Shown in pieces: positions 33,864 through 42,294 of a stretch of 64,000 nucleotides of DNA. The notes under the pieces are model-generated. The model was not told the origin of the DNA and ran no database searches. It saw nothing but the letters and a program-made list of their open reading frames with translations. The translations under genes and the position numbers were made by a program. Numbering within the stretch: position 1 is the first letter of the stretch; each line of letters begins with the position of its first letter. This stretch comes from Streptomyces sp. 378 (GTDB lineage: Bacteria > Actinomycetota > Actinomycetes > Streptomycetales > Streptomycetaceae), in assembly GCF_030124145.1 (NCBI RefSeq), contig NZ_JASKMS010000013.1, positions 1 to 64,000 on the forward strand, given 5' to 3'.

Positions 33864-34952
33864 ATGGAGCGCACGGAAGCCGGCGATGACGAGAACTCCC
33901 CACCACCCCAGGCGGATCCCCCGCCCCGCCGGGACGGCGGCACGAGACGCCGGCGGTGGGTCAGACGCACGGCCGTCGCCCTCCCCCTGCTCCTGCTGCT
34001 CCCGCTCCTGTCCGTCCTGACCGCCCTGCGCGTCAACTACATGGGGGACCCGGCCGACGGCACCCGCACCCGCGACCGCGACGCCCTCTGGCTGGGCCAC
34101 GCCTGGGTCGACGGCCGTAAGAAGGACGCCGACGTCACCGCCCTCGCCCGCCGCCTCCAAGGCACCGGCATCCGCGACCTGTACGTCCACTCGGGCCCGC
34201 TGGAACACGACGGCACGCTTCCCGAGTCGCTCTATCCGAGGGCCCGCTGGTTCATCGACGCCGTGCACGAGAAACTGCCCGGCGTCCGCGTCCAGGCCTT
34301 CCTCGGTGACGTCCTGGCCACCGAGGGCCCCGACGGCATGCGTCTGGCCGACGCGGACACCCGCGCCGCCGTCGTCCGCTCCGCCCGCCAGGTCCTGGAC
34401 ACCGGCTACGAGGGCATCCACCTCGACCTGGAGCCCATGCCGTCCGGCGACCGCGACTACCTCGCCCTCCTCGACGCCCTGCGCCGCGAGACGCGCTCCC
34501 GTGACGCGCGACTGTCCGTCGCCGCCCACCAGATCGACCCGCTCCCGGCCCTCCACACCGTGTTCGGCTTCTTCACCGAACACCCCAAGTGGTGGTCGCA
34601 GGAGTTCTTCGGCCAGGTCGCCCGCCGCGTCGACCAGATCGCCGTGATGTCGTACGACACCGCCCAGCCTCTGGAGAGCACCTACGGCGGCTACGTCGCC
34701 CAGCAGACCTCCCTCGCCCTGGAGGTCACCCCGCCCTCCACCGACCTGCTGATGGGCCTGCCCTTCTACTGGGAGAGCAACTTCGACCACTGGGGCCATG
34801 CCGAGACCGTGCCCGCCGCCGTCCGGGGCGTCCGCCTCGGTCTGTCCCGCACGGACGCGGACCGGGCCAACTTCGGTGTCGCGCTGTACATCGACTTCGC
34901 GGCGACCGAGGCGGACTGGCGCGCGTACAAGGAGGACTGGGTCGGCGAATGA
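33864..34952 (+). CDS. Membrane-anchored GH18-like glycoside hydrolase
   Basis: 362 residues. An Arg/Pro-rich cytoplasmic head (1-35) is followed by a membrane anchor (about 36-56; VALPLLLLLPLLSVLTALRV) and an extracytoplasmic TIM-barrel-like domain. The segment GIHLDLEPMPSGD carries a D-x-E pair like the GH18 catalytic motif (D-G-x-D-x-D-x-E), and MSYDTAQP matches the substrate-site strand M-x-Y-D. A sugar-polymer hydrolase acting at the wall is likely; the substrate is unknown. Start at 33864 has a GAGGGGAG ribosome-binding site. Its TGA stop abuts the sdhB stop on the opposite strand with no gap, within TGATCA. Confidence 0.8.
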   Translation: MERTEAGDDENSPPPQADPPPRRDGGTRRRRWVRRTAVALPLLLLLPLLSVLTALRVNYMGDPADGTRTRDRDALWLGHAWVDGRKKDADVTALARRLQGTGIRDLYVHSGPLEHDGTLPESLYPRARWFIDAVHEKLPGVRVQAFLGDVLATEGPDGMRLADADTRAAVVRSARQVLDTGYEGIHLDLEPMPSGDRDYLALLDALRRETRSRDARLSVAAHQIDPLPALHTVFGFFTEHPKWWSQEFFGQVARRVDQIAVMSYDTAQPLESTYGGYVAQQTSLALEVTPPSTDLLMGLPFYWESNFDHWGHAETVPAAVRGVRLGLSRTDADRANFGVALYIDFAATEADWRAYKEDWVGE

Positions 34953-35729
34953 TCAGCCCGCCGAGGAACGCCTCCTGATCTTCGAACCCAGCCACACCAG
35001 CGGGTCGTACTTGCGGTCGACCGCCCGTTCCTTCAGGGGGATCAGCGCATTGTCCGTGATCTTGATGCCCTCGGGGCAGACCTCCGTGCAGCACTTGGTG
35101 ATGTTGCAGTAGCCCAGGCCGTGGTCGTCCTGGGCGGTGGTCCGGCGGTCCAGGCCCGTCTCCGCCGCCGAGTCCAGCGGATGCATGTCCAGCTCGGCGA
35201 TCCGCATCAGGTAACGGGGCCCGGCGAACGCCTGCTTGTTCTCCTCGTGGTCACGGACCACATGGCAGGTGTCCTGGCACAGGAAGCACTCGATGCACTT
35301 GCGGAACTCCTGCGACCGGTCCACGTCCTCCTGCATCATGCGGTACTCGCCCGGGGCGAGTCCGGGCGGCGGGACGAAGGCCGGGACCTCTCTCGCCTTC
35401 TGGTAGTTGAGGCCGACATCGGTGACCAGGTCGCGGACGACCGGGAACGCTCGCAGCGGCGTCACCGTGATCGTCTCCTGACGCTCGAAGACCGACATGC
35501 GCGTCATGCACAGCAGCCGCGGCCGGCCGTTGATCTCCGCCGAGCAGGAACCGCACTTGCCGGCCTTGCAGTTCCAGCGCACGGCGAGGTCGGGCGCCTG
35601 GGTGGCCTGGAGGCGGTGGATGATGTCGAGCACCACCTCACCCTCGTTGACCTCGACCTCGAAGTCCTCCAGGCCGCCGCCGCTCACGTCCCCGCGCCAC
35701 ACCTTGAAGTGGGCCGTATAGCCGCTCAT
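34953..35729 (-). CDS. sdhB: Succinate dehydrogenase iron-sulfur subunit
   Basis: 258 residues. An N-terminal plant-type [2Fe-2S] domain (CKAGKCGSC, with a fourth Cys near LLC) is followed by a C-terminal [4Fe-4S]/[3Fe-4S] domain (CIECFLCQDTCHV; ITKCCTEVCPEGI). It transfers electrons from the flavoprotein to the membrane quinone site. The ATG at 35729 overlaps the sdhA stop (ATGA). The wording matches the Sdh1-type actinobacterial enzyme with a single membrane subunit rather than the classical sdhCDAB complex. Last gene of the operon membrane subunit - sdhA - sdhB. Confidence 0.95.
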   Translation of the reverse strand: MSGYTAHFKVWRGDVSGGGLEDFEVEVNEGEVVLDIIHRLQATQAPDLAVRWNCKAGKCGSCSAEINGRPRLLCMTRMSVFERQETITVTPLRAFPVVRDLVTDVGLNYQKAREVPAFVPPPGLAPGEYRMMQEDVDRSQEFRKCIECFLCQDTCHVVRDHEENKQAFAGPRYLMRIAELDMHPLDSAAETGLDRRTTAQDDHGLGYCNITKCCTEVCPEGIKITDNALIPLKERAVDRKYDPLVWLGSKIRRRSSAG

Positions 35730-37666
35730 TCGTAGAGCTCCTCTTCGGAGAGGTACTTGACCAGCTCCTCCTTGTCGAACAGGGCGAGCAGGTCGGCACG
35801 GACGGGTTCGGTGGTCTCGCGGGTGAGGGTGATCTGGCCGCGGACCGGGTCCGTCGCCGCCAGGCCGCCCGTCGGGTCGGTGAGCGCGCACAGCAGGTTG
35901 ATCCGGCGCCACTCGCGGTCCATGCCCGGATGGTCCTCGCGCGTGTGACCGCCGCGCGACTCGGTGCGCTCCAGCGCGGCCCGCGCCACGCACTCGCTGA
36001 CCAGCAGCATGTTCCTGAGGTCCAGGGCGAGGTGCCAGCCCGGGTTGAACTGCCGGTGCCCCTCGACCCCGGCCCGCCGCGCCCGGACCCGCAGCTCGGC
36101 CAGCTTCCGCAGGGCCTGCTCCATCTCCGGCTCGCGGCGGATGATGCCGACCAGGTCGTTCATCGTCTGCTGGAGTTCCTGGTGGAGGGTGTAGGGGTTC
36201 TCCGGCGGCCCGCCCGCCGGTTCCTCGATCTCCGCCTCGGCCGAGAAGGGCCGCAGGGCCTCGGCGGCGGCGGCGTCGACCTGGACGTCGTCCACGACGG
36301 GCCGCGCCCCGGCCGGTCCCGCCGCGTACTCGGCGGCGTGCCGGCCCGCCCGGCGGCCGAACACCAGCAGGTCGGACAGGGAGTTGCCGCCCAGCCGGTT
36401 GGAGCCGTGCATGCCGCCGGCGACCTCACCGGCCGCGTACAGCCCGGGCACCCCGCGGGCCGCCGCCGTGTCGGACTCGACCGCGATCCCGCCCATCACG
36501 TAGTGGCAGGTGGGCCCGACCTCCATCGCCTCGGCCGTGATGTCGACGTCCGCCAGCTCCTTGAACTGGTGGTACATCGACGGCAGCCGCCGCTTGATGA
36601 CCTCCGCGGGCATCCGGGTCGACACGTCCAGGAACACGCCCCCGTGCGGGGAGCCGCGCCCCTCCTTCACCTCGGTGTTGATCGCCCGCGCGACCTCGTC
36701 GCGGGGGAGCAGCTCGGGCGGGCGCCGGTTGTGGTCCGGGTCGTCGTACCAGCGGTCGCCCTCCTCCTCGGTCTCGGCGTACTTGTCCTTGAAGACGTCG
36801 GGGATGTAGTCGAACATGAACCGCTTGCCGTCGGAGTTGCGCAGCACACCGCCGTCGCCGCGCACCGACTCGGTGACGAGGATGCCCTTCACCGACGGCG
36901 GCCAGACCATGCCGGTCGGGTGGAACTGCACGAACTCCATGTTCAGCAGGGGAGCGCCCGCGAGGAGGGCCAGCGCGTGGCCGTCGCCGGTGTACTCCCA
37001 CGAGTTCGACGTCACCTTGAAGGACTTGCCGATGCCGCCGGTGGCGATCACCGCGGCCGGTGCCTCCAGCACGAAGAAGCGGCCCGACTCGCGCTCGTAG
37101 CCGAACACGCCGCAGACGCGGCCGCCCTCCTTGAGGACACGCGTGACCGTGCACTCCTGGAAGACCTTCAGCCGGGACTCGTAGTCGCCGGTCTCGCGGA
37201 AGTCCTCCTGTTGGAGCGAGACGATCTTCTGCTGGAGGGTGCGGATCAGCTCCAGGCCCGTGCGGTCACCGACGTGCGCGAGGCGCGGGTACTCGTGGCC
37301 GCCGAAGTTGCGCTGGGAGATCCGGCCGTCCTCGGTGCGGTCGAACAGCGCTCCCCAGGTCTCCAGCTCCCACACCCGCTGCGGCGCCTCCTGCGCGTGC
37401 AGCTCGGCCATCCGCCACTGGTTGAGGAACTTCCCGCCGCGCATGGTGTCGCGGAAGTGCACCCGCCAGTTGTCGCCGCTGTTGACGTTGGCCATCGCGG
37501 CGGCGATGCCGCCCTCCGCCATCACCGTGTGCGCCTTGCCGAACAGCGACTTGCAGATCACGGCCGTACGGGCGCCCCGCTCGCGGGCCTCGATGGCGGC
37601 GCGCAGCCCGGCACCGCCCGCGCCCACCACGACGACGTCCCATTCCTGCCGGTCGACCACGGACAT
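35726..37666 (-). CDS. sdhA: Succinate dehydrogenase flavoprotein subunit
   Basis: 646 residues. FAD-binding motif VVVVGAGGAGLRAAIEARERG at about 11-31, the covalent-flavin region KAHTVMAEGGIAAA, substrate loop FVQFHPTG, GGVFLDVSTRMP, and GLYAAGEVAGGMHGSNRLGGNSL. It oxidises succinate to fumarate in the TCA cycle and respiratory chain, at the inner face of the membrane. The ATG at 37666 lies 18 bp after the membrane-subunit stop. Length is in the normal range for the Sdh1/non-classical type. Confidence 0.97.
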   Translation of the reverse strand: MSVVDRQEWDVVVVGAGGAGLRAAIEARERGARTAVICKSLFGKAHTVMAEGGIAAAMANVNSGDNWRVHFRDTMRGGKFLNQWRMAELHAQEAPQRVWELETWGALFDRTEDGRISQRNFGGHEYPRLAHVGDRTGLELIRTLQQKIVSLQQEDFRETGDYESRLKVFQECTVTRVLKEGGRVCGVFGYERESGRFFVLEAPAAVIATGGIGKSFKVTSNSWEYTGDGHALALLAGAPLLNMEFVQFHPTGMVWPPSVKGILVTESVRGDGGVLRNSDGKRFMFDYIPDVFKDKYAETEEEGDRWYDDPDHNRRPPELLPRDEVARAINTEVKEGRGSPHGGVFLDVSTRMPAEVIKRRLPSMYHQFKELADVDITAEAMEVGPTCHYVMGGIAVESDTAAARGVPGLYAAGEVAGGMHGSNRLGGNSLSDLLVFGRRAGRHAAEYAAGPAGARPVVDDVQVDAAAAEALRPFSAEAEIEEPAGGPPENPYTLHQELQQTMNDLVGIIRREPEMEQALRKLAELRVRARRAGVEGHRQFNPGWHLALDLRNMLLVSECVARAALERTESRGGHTREDHPGMDREWRRINLLCALTDPTGGLAATDPVRGQITLTRETTEPVRADLLALFDKEELVKYLSEEELYE

Positions 37667-37684
37667 CGGTAAGGCCCCATCCCT

Positions 37685-38521
37685 CTAGAAGAAGCGCGGA
37701 TCGTCGAAGACGCCGGACGCGACCAGGTAGACGTAGAAGTCGGCGAGCGCCACGCTCACCAGCGACGCCCAGGCCAGCTGCATGTGCCGGGCGTTGAGCT
37801 TTCCCACCCACTGCCACATCCGGTAGCGCAGGGGGTGTTTGGAGAAGTGCTTGAGCTTGCCGCCGACGATGTGCCGGCAGGAGTGGCAGGAGATCGTGTA
37901 CGCCCAGATGAGCACGATGTTGACCAGGAACACGAGCGTGCCGAGGCCCATGTGGCCCCACGCGTAGCTCTCGTCGCGGAAGGCCAGCACGGTGTCGTAG
38001 GTCAGGATCCCGGCCACCACGATCGCGGCGTAGAAGAAGTACCGGTGGATGTTCTGCAGGATCAGCGGGAAGCGGGTCTCGCCGGTGTACTTCTTGTGCG
38101 GCTCGGCGACCGCGCAGGCCGGCGGGGACGCCCAGAAGCCCCGGTAGTAGGCCTTGCGGTAGTAGTAGCAGGTCAGGCGGAAGCCGAGCGGGAAGATCAG
38201 GATGATGATCGCGGGCGAGATGCCCCACCAGCTTCCGAAGATCTCCCAGTTGGGGCCGGACTTCATCGGCTCGCAGTTCTCCGCCAGACAGGGCGAGTAG
38301 AACGGGGAGACGTACGGCGCCGCGTAGTAGTCCGCACCGGCGAAGGCCCGCCAGGTCGAGTAGACGATGAACGCGAGCAGGCCCGCGGCCGTGCCGGCCG
38401 GGGCCAGCCACCAGCGGTCGGTGCGCAGGTGCGGGGCGGCGATCGCGGCGCGCGTACCGCCCCGCACTCCGCCGCTCGGGTGATGGGGTGCGGTGGCAGG
38501 GGGTTCCGTACCAGTGGCCAC
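37685..38521 (-). CDS. sdhC: Succinate dehydrogenase membrane anchor (single-subunit Sdh1 type)
   Basis: 278 residues with five to six membrane helices (for example TAAGLLAFIVYSTWRAFAG, ISPAIIILIFPLGFRL, YFFYAAIVVAGILTYDTVLAF, LVFLVNIVLIWAYTISC). Candidate haem and cluster ligands are H and C residues such as NIHRYFFY and CHSCRHIVGG. It anchors SdhA and SdhB and binds quinone. GTG at 38521 is the start; the N-terminal 35 residues are disordered. First clear gene of the sdh operon, with a small conserved gene 57 bp upstream. The symbol is given by role, since this fused anchor differs from classical SdhC/SdhD. Confidence 0.88.
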   Translation of the reverse strand: MATGTEPPATAPHHPSGGVRGGTRAAIAAPHLRTDRWWLAPAGTAAGLLAFIVYSTWRAFAGADYYAAPYVSPFYSPCLAENCEPMKSGPNWEIFGSWWGISPAIIILIFPLGFRLTCYYYRKAYYRGFWASPPACAVAEPHKKYTGETRFPLILQNIHRYFFYAAIVVAGILTYDTVLAFRDESYAWGHMGLGTLVFLVNIVLIWAYTISCHSCRHIVGGKLKHFSKHPLRYRMWQWVGKLNARHMQLAWASLVSVALADFYVYLVASGVFDDPRFF

Positions 38522-38578
38522 GTGACGACTCCGGTCGGGTTCGGGGGAGGTGCCGGTCGCGCTCGACTCCTCCCCGGG

Positions 38579-38869
38579 TCAGGGAGCGCGCCGGTCCCGG
38601 GCACCGAGCCCCTCGTCGTCCGAGTCGCTCCACAGGGCGGCGTCGTACGGCGTGTCGGAGATGGTGACCAGCTCGGGGCGGGTCGGCGCGGCCGTGGATG
38701 CCGCGGCGTCGCGCAGCAGCGCGACGCTCTCGCGCAGGTGGTTGGCGTCGGCACGGACGCGGCGCATCTCCAGGCCGCCGGTGCCGAGCTGCTTCTCCAG
38801 GCGTCCCAGCGACCGGAACACCTCGTCGAGATTGCGCTGGACTGACGTCAGTTCGTCGTGAACGGACAT
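38579..38869 (-). CDS. Small conserved coiled-coil protein upstream of sdh
   Basis: 96 residues beginning MSVHDELTSVQRNLDEVFRS, rich in heptad-like Leu/Val and charged residues (LGRLEKQLGTGGLEMRRVRADANHLRESVALL), so a short coiled coil is likely over residues 5-55. The tail is acidic. It has no signal peptide or known domain. The ATG at 38869 has a GAGGG ribosome-binding site. Being co-directional with and close to the sdh genes, it may be co-transcribed with them. Function unknown. Confidence 0.82.
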   Translation of the reverse strand: MSVHDELTSVQRNLDEVFRSLGRLEKQLGTGGLEMRRVRADANHLRESVALLRDAAASTAAPTRPELVTISDTPYDAALWSDSDDEGLGARDRRAP

Positions 38870-39157
38870 GCCTTGCCCTCACTTCCGCGGGTCCTTCGTG
38901 GCCCAAGGCGGCAACGTTCATGCGCCTGCGAGTGTTGCGCGTCACACCTTGTGCTGTGAAGGGATGTGCATCGATTGGCCGAGGCGTGTGGGTGCACCCA
39001 GCGGTGCGTTGCGCCGCACGGGTGGCTTCCCGCCCGTGACCGCCGTGTCGCCCTGTGCTGCCGAACCCTTTCCTCTTCAGTGGCCGCATACATCAGATGA
39101 GCTCCAAATACCGCCAAAAGTGATCATAACGCCCGCGGCTCCCCGGAGGTAGCACAG

Positions 39158-41341
39158 ATGTCCCAGCACGGTGTCGGCCCGCGTGCGGTCACGCGCTCGG
39201 TCGCCTTCCTCACCGCGGGTGTGCTCGCGGTGCCCGCGCTCGCCGGATGCGGCTCGGACGACCCGTCCGGCAAGCCGCTCGCCGGGCAGGACATCCAGCC
39301 CGCCCCCCGCGACCGGATCACCGACGGCGGCACCCTGCGCTGGGCCGTCGACTCCGTGCCCGACACCCTGAACACGTTCCAGTCGGACGCCGACGCCACC
39401 ACCACCCGTGTCGCCCAGGCCGTCCTGCCGTCGATGTTCCGCATGAACACCTCCGGCCGCCCCGAGCGCAACCCCGACTATCTGGAGTCCGCCGAGGTCG
39501 TCGACACCGAGCCCAAGCAGGTCGTGCTGTACAAGCTCAACCAGCAGGCCGTCTGGAGCGACGGCCGGGAGATCGGCGCCGCCGACTTCGCCGCCCAGTG
39601 GCGTGCCCTGTCCGGCAAGGACACCGCCTACTGGACCGCCCGCAACGCCGGCTACGAACGGATTCAGAAGATCGAGCGCGGCGACAGCGCCCTGGAGGTC
39701 CGGGTCACCTTCGGCCGCCCCTACGCGGACTGGCGCTCGCTGTTCTCGCCGCTGTACCCGAAGGACGTCATGGGCACCCCGGACTCCTTCAACGACGGGG
39801 CCCGCAAGAAGCTCAAGGTCACGGCCGGTCCCTTCACGGTGCGGAAGGTCGACCGCGACGACGAGCGCGTCACCCTCACCCGCAACCCACGCTGGTGGGG
39901 CGAGCCCGCCAAGCTCTCCGAGATCGAGCTGCGCGCCGTCCCGCGCGACAAGCGGGCCGCCGCGCTGGCCGCCGGCACCCTCGACCTGGCCGAGATCGAC
40001 CCCTCCGCGGCCCGCCGCATCACCGTCGCCGCCCGCCCGTCGAGTTCCACCAGCCCGCTGATGGGCCCCGGCGCCGACCGGTCCGCCGCGGACTCCCTGC
40101 ACTCCTGGGCCGTCGCCAACGGCTCCGACGAGGACGCCGCCGACGAGGAGACCGTCGCCCGCAAGAAGCTGCGCAAGGCCGTGGCCAAGTACGCCCGGCA
40201 GCAGCAGGCCCTCAAGGGCTTCGAGGTGCGCAAGTCCCTGGAGCCCGCCTACACCCAGCTCGCCCTCAACGGCGCCGAGGGCCCCCTCGCCGACGAACGC
40301 GTCCGCAGGGCCGTCGCCCGCGCCCTGGACCGCAAGGAGCTGGCCAAGGCCGTCCTGGAACCTCTCGGCCTGCCCGCCGTCCCGGTCGGCAGCCACCTGG
40401 CCCTGTCCGGCCAGGCCGCATACGCCGACAACAGCGGCGCCCTCGGCGGCCAGGACACCAAGGAGGCCCAGGCGCTGCTCGCGGACGCCGGGTGGGTGCG
40501 CGGCGGCCCGGTCGAGGAACAGAAGAAGAAGGAGAAGGCGGCCGGCTCCGAGGCGGAGAAGACCGACGGCGGCTCCGGGGAGAAGCCGGACGACGACGGC
40601 ACGTACGTCGTCGGCGAGGACGACAAGGCGCACCGCGGACCGGACCCCGCCGGCCACCTCGCCCAGGACGGCAAGCAGTACAAGCCCCATCAGGGCGGCG
40701 TGCCCGGCGCGTACGCCCCCAGGGGCACCGCCGCCCCGGCGAACCAGGAGTCCGCCCGGCTCGCCAAGAACGGCAAGCCCCTCACGCTCCGCTTCGTCCT
40801 CCCGTCCGGGCCCGGCTCCCAGACGCTGCGCACGGTCGCGGACCGCATCTCCCGCATGCTGGAGCGCGTGGGCATCGGCACGGAGATCTCCAAGGTCTCC
40901 GACGAGTCCTACTTCAAGGACCACATCGCCTCCGGCCAGTACGACCTGGCCCTGTACTCCTGGCCCGCCACGGCGTTCCCCGCCACCGACGCCCGGCCCG
41001 TCTACGCCAAGCCCGTCCCGGCCGCCGACGGCTCGCTGAACGTCGAGCAGAACTACACGCGGGTCGGCACCGACCAGGTCGACCAGCTCTTCGACGAGGC
41101 CGTGGCCACCCTCGACGAGGACGAGTCCCGCTCGCTGATCCGCAAGGCCGACTCCCGCATCTGGGCCGCGGCCGGCTCGATCCCCCTCTTCCAGCGCCCC
41201 CAGCTCCTGGCGGCCCGCAAGAACCTGGTCAACACCGGAGCCTTCGGCTTCGGCACGCCGGTCTACGAGGACATGGGCTTCCTGAAGAAGGGCATGAAGC
41301 CGGCGTCGGGCCCGTCGGCGAAGGGCTCGGCCACTCCGTAG
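39158..41341 (+). CDS. Orphan peptide-binding lipoprotein (SBP family 5) with charged insert
   Basis: 727 residues, longer than the usual 520-560. Lipoprotein signal ending LAGC (Cys30). Family 5 solute-binding fold: LRWAVDSVPDTLNTFQSDAD, VLPSMFRMNTSGRP, VWSDGREIGAADFAAQW, AGPFTVRKVDRDDERVTLTRNPRWW, LALNGAEGPLADERVRRAVARALDR. An insert of about 100 residues (about 445-545) is Lys/Glu/Gly-rich (EEQKKKEKAAGSEAEKTDGG) and is probably disordered. It binds oligopeptides or similar ligands outside the membrane. No permease or ATPase gene is adjacent, so it must serve a transporter encoded elsewhere or act as a sensor. GGAGG ribosome-binding site before the ATG at 39158. Confidence 0.9.
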   Translation: MSQHGVGPRAVTRSVAFLTAGVLAVPALAGCGSDDPSGKPLAGQDIQPAPRDRITDGGTLRWAVDSVPDTLNTFQSDADATTTRVAQAVLPSMFRMNTSGRPERNPDYLESAEVVDTEPKQVVLYKLNQQAVWSDGREIGAADFAAQWRALSGKDTAYWTARNAGYERIQKIERGDSALEVRVTFGRPYADWRSLFSPLYPKDVMGTPDSFNDGARKKLKVTAGPFTVRKVDRDDERVTLTRNPRWWGEPAKLSEIELRAVPRDKRAAALAAGTLDLAEIDPSAARRITVAARPSSSTSPLMGPGADRSAADSLHSWAVANGSDEDAADEETVARKKLRKAVAKYARQQQALKGFEVRKSLEPAYTQLALNGAEGPLADERVRRAVARALDRKELAKAVLEPLGLPAVPVGSHLALSGQAAYADNSGALGGQDTKEAQALLADAGWVRGGPVEEQKKKEKAAGSEAEKTDGGSGEKPDDDGTYVVGEDDKAHRGPDPAGHLAQDGKQYKPHQGGVPGAYAPRGTAAPANQESARLAKNGKPLTLRFVLPSGPGSQTLRTVADRISRMLERVGIGTEISKVSDESYFKDHIASGQYDLALYSWPATAFPATDARPVYAKPVPAADGSLNVEQNYTRVGTDQVDQLFDEAVATLDEDESRSLIRKADSRIWAAAGSIPLFQRPQLLAARKNLVNTGAFGFGTPVYEDMGFLKKGMKPASGPSAKGSATP

Positions 41342-41373
41342 CTCTGGGAACGCTCAAGTGCCTTGCCGCCCCG

Positions 41374-41425
41374 CGCCCGGCGTCCCACCATGAGACCAGT
41401 AGTGATCATGGTGGGACGCCGGGCG
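41374..41425. terminator. Very long perfect hairpin after the binding-protein gene
   Basis: A 20-bp perfect inverted repeat, arms 41374-41393 and 41406-41425, spacer 12 nt. It starts 33 bp after the lipoprotein stop and ends 28 bp before the next gene. It is likely a terminator or a processing/stability element. The stem is longer and more exact than other terminators in the window. Confidence 0.75.
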
Positions 41426-41453
41426 TCCGTGCGCGGGGGACGGGGGCGGGCGG

Positions 41454-42224
41454 ATGCGCGGCATGGTGGGGCGGGGTTGCACAGCCGGTCTGCTCGTCGG
41501 GGTGCTGGTGACGGGACTGACGGCCTGCGCGGGGGATGCGGGCGGCGACGGGGCCGACCGCAAGACGGTCCGGCCCGCCGCGAAGGCTTGCGCGACCGGC
41601 ACCTTCACCTGGTCCCGCCTCACCGAGCGGGACCGGCTGACCGGCGTATCCGCCCCCGAGCGCCTCCGCGAGGGCGGCGGTGCTCTCCAGCACCCGATGC
41701 GGCGGGTGTACACCCCCCGCCCCTCGGTACGCGCCGACGGACCGGCCCCGTCCCCCGCGGAGATCCTCTTCTCGCTCGGCAAGAAGACCGGCGCGATCGA
41801 GTCCGACGCGCGCACCCTGGCCGAGGCGGGGGGCGACACCTGGTCCTTCACCGACATCGGGCTCCCGGCCCCCGAGCTCGACACCGACCGCGTCACGCCC
41901 CACGCGGCGGGCGAGTTCGTCCAGTACGCCGGGGTGAGGGAAGTGTCGGCGGACTTCCGCCACACGTGCCCCGACGGCCGGACCGTCTCCGGCCATGCCC
42001 GGAACTGGAGGATCGACATAGCAGGCCTGACCGGCTGCGACGAGCGCCCCGACTCGGCCCTGGCCCGGGAGGTCGCCGAACGGGTCTGCGAGGGGCCGGC
42101 CACCCCCAGCAGGTCCCAGCGCCGGGGCCGAGCACCTGGAAACTGGCCTGACCTGCACCGACGTATCCCGGCTAACCCTCGCGGCCGCAGCCCCGTACCA
42201 TGGGGTGAGGCCGTGGCATGTTGA
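41454..42224 (+). CDS. Putative lipoprotein of unknown function
   Basis: 256 residues from an ATG at 41454. The lipoprotein signal is MRGMVGRGCTAGLLVGVLVT then GLTAC (Cys25). The mature part has a strand-rich region (TGTFTWSRLTERDRLTGVS; DTWSFTDIGLPAPEL; VSADFRHTCPDGRTVSGHARNW). Paired cysteines (HTCPDG, LTGCDE, ERVCEG) may form disulfides. After about residue 213 the sequence becomes Arg/Pro-rich with different composition (SQRRGRAPGNWPDLHRR). The true gene may therefore end earlier by a frameshift, or the tail is disordered. No family recognised. Confidence 0.7.
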   Translation: MRGMVGRGCTAGLLVGVLVTGLTACAGDAGGDGADRKTVRPAAKACATGTFTWSRLTERDRLTGVSAPERLREGGGALQHPMRRVYTPRPSVRADGPAPSPAEILFSLGKKTGAIESDARTLAEAGGDTWSFTDIGLPAPELDTDRVTPHAAGEFVQYAGVREVSADFRHTCPDGRTVSGHARNWRIDIAGLTGCDERPDSALAREVAERVCEGPATPSRSQRRGRAPGNWPDLHRRIPANPRGRSPVPWGEAVAC

Positions 42225-42294
42225 GCCCGGCAGAGCCCGCGCACCACCGACGTACGCGCAGGGCCTTCCTCACCACTCCGGGAGTACGCCTTTT

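Noticed and set aside
30602..34036. An 1144-codon open frame on the minus strand
   Set aside because: Antisense to the SpoIIE-type phosphatase gene, with low-complexity composition and no recognisable domain.
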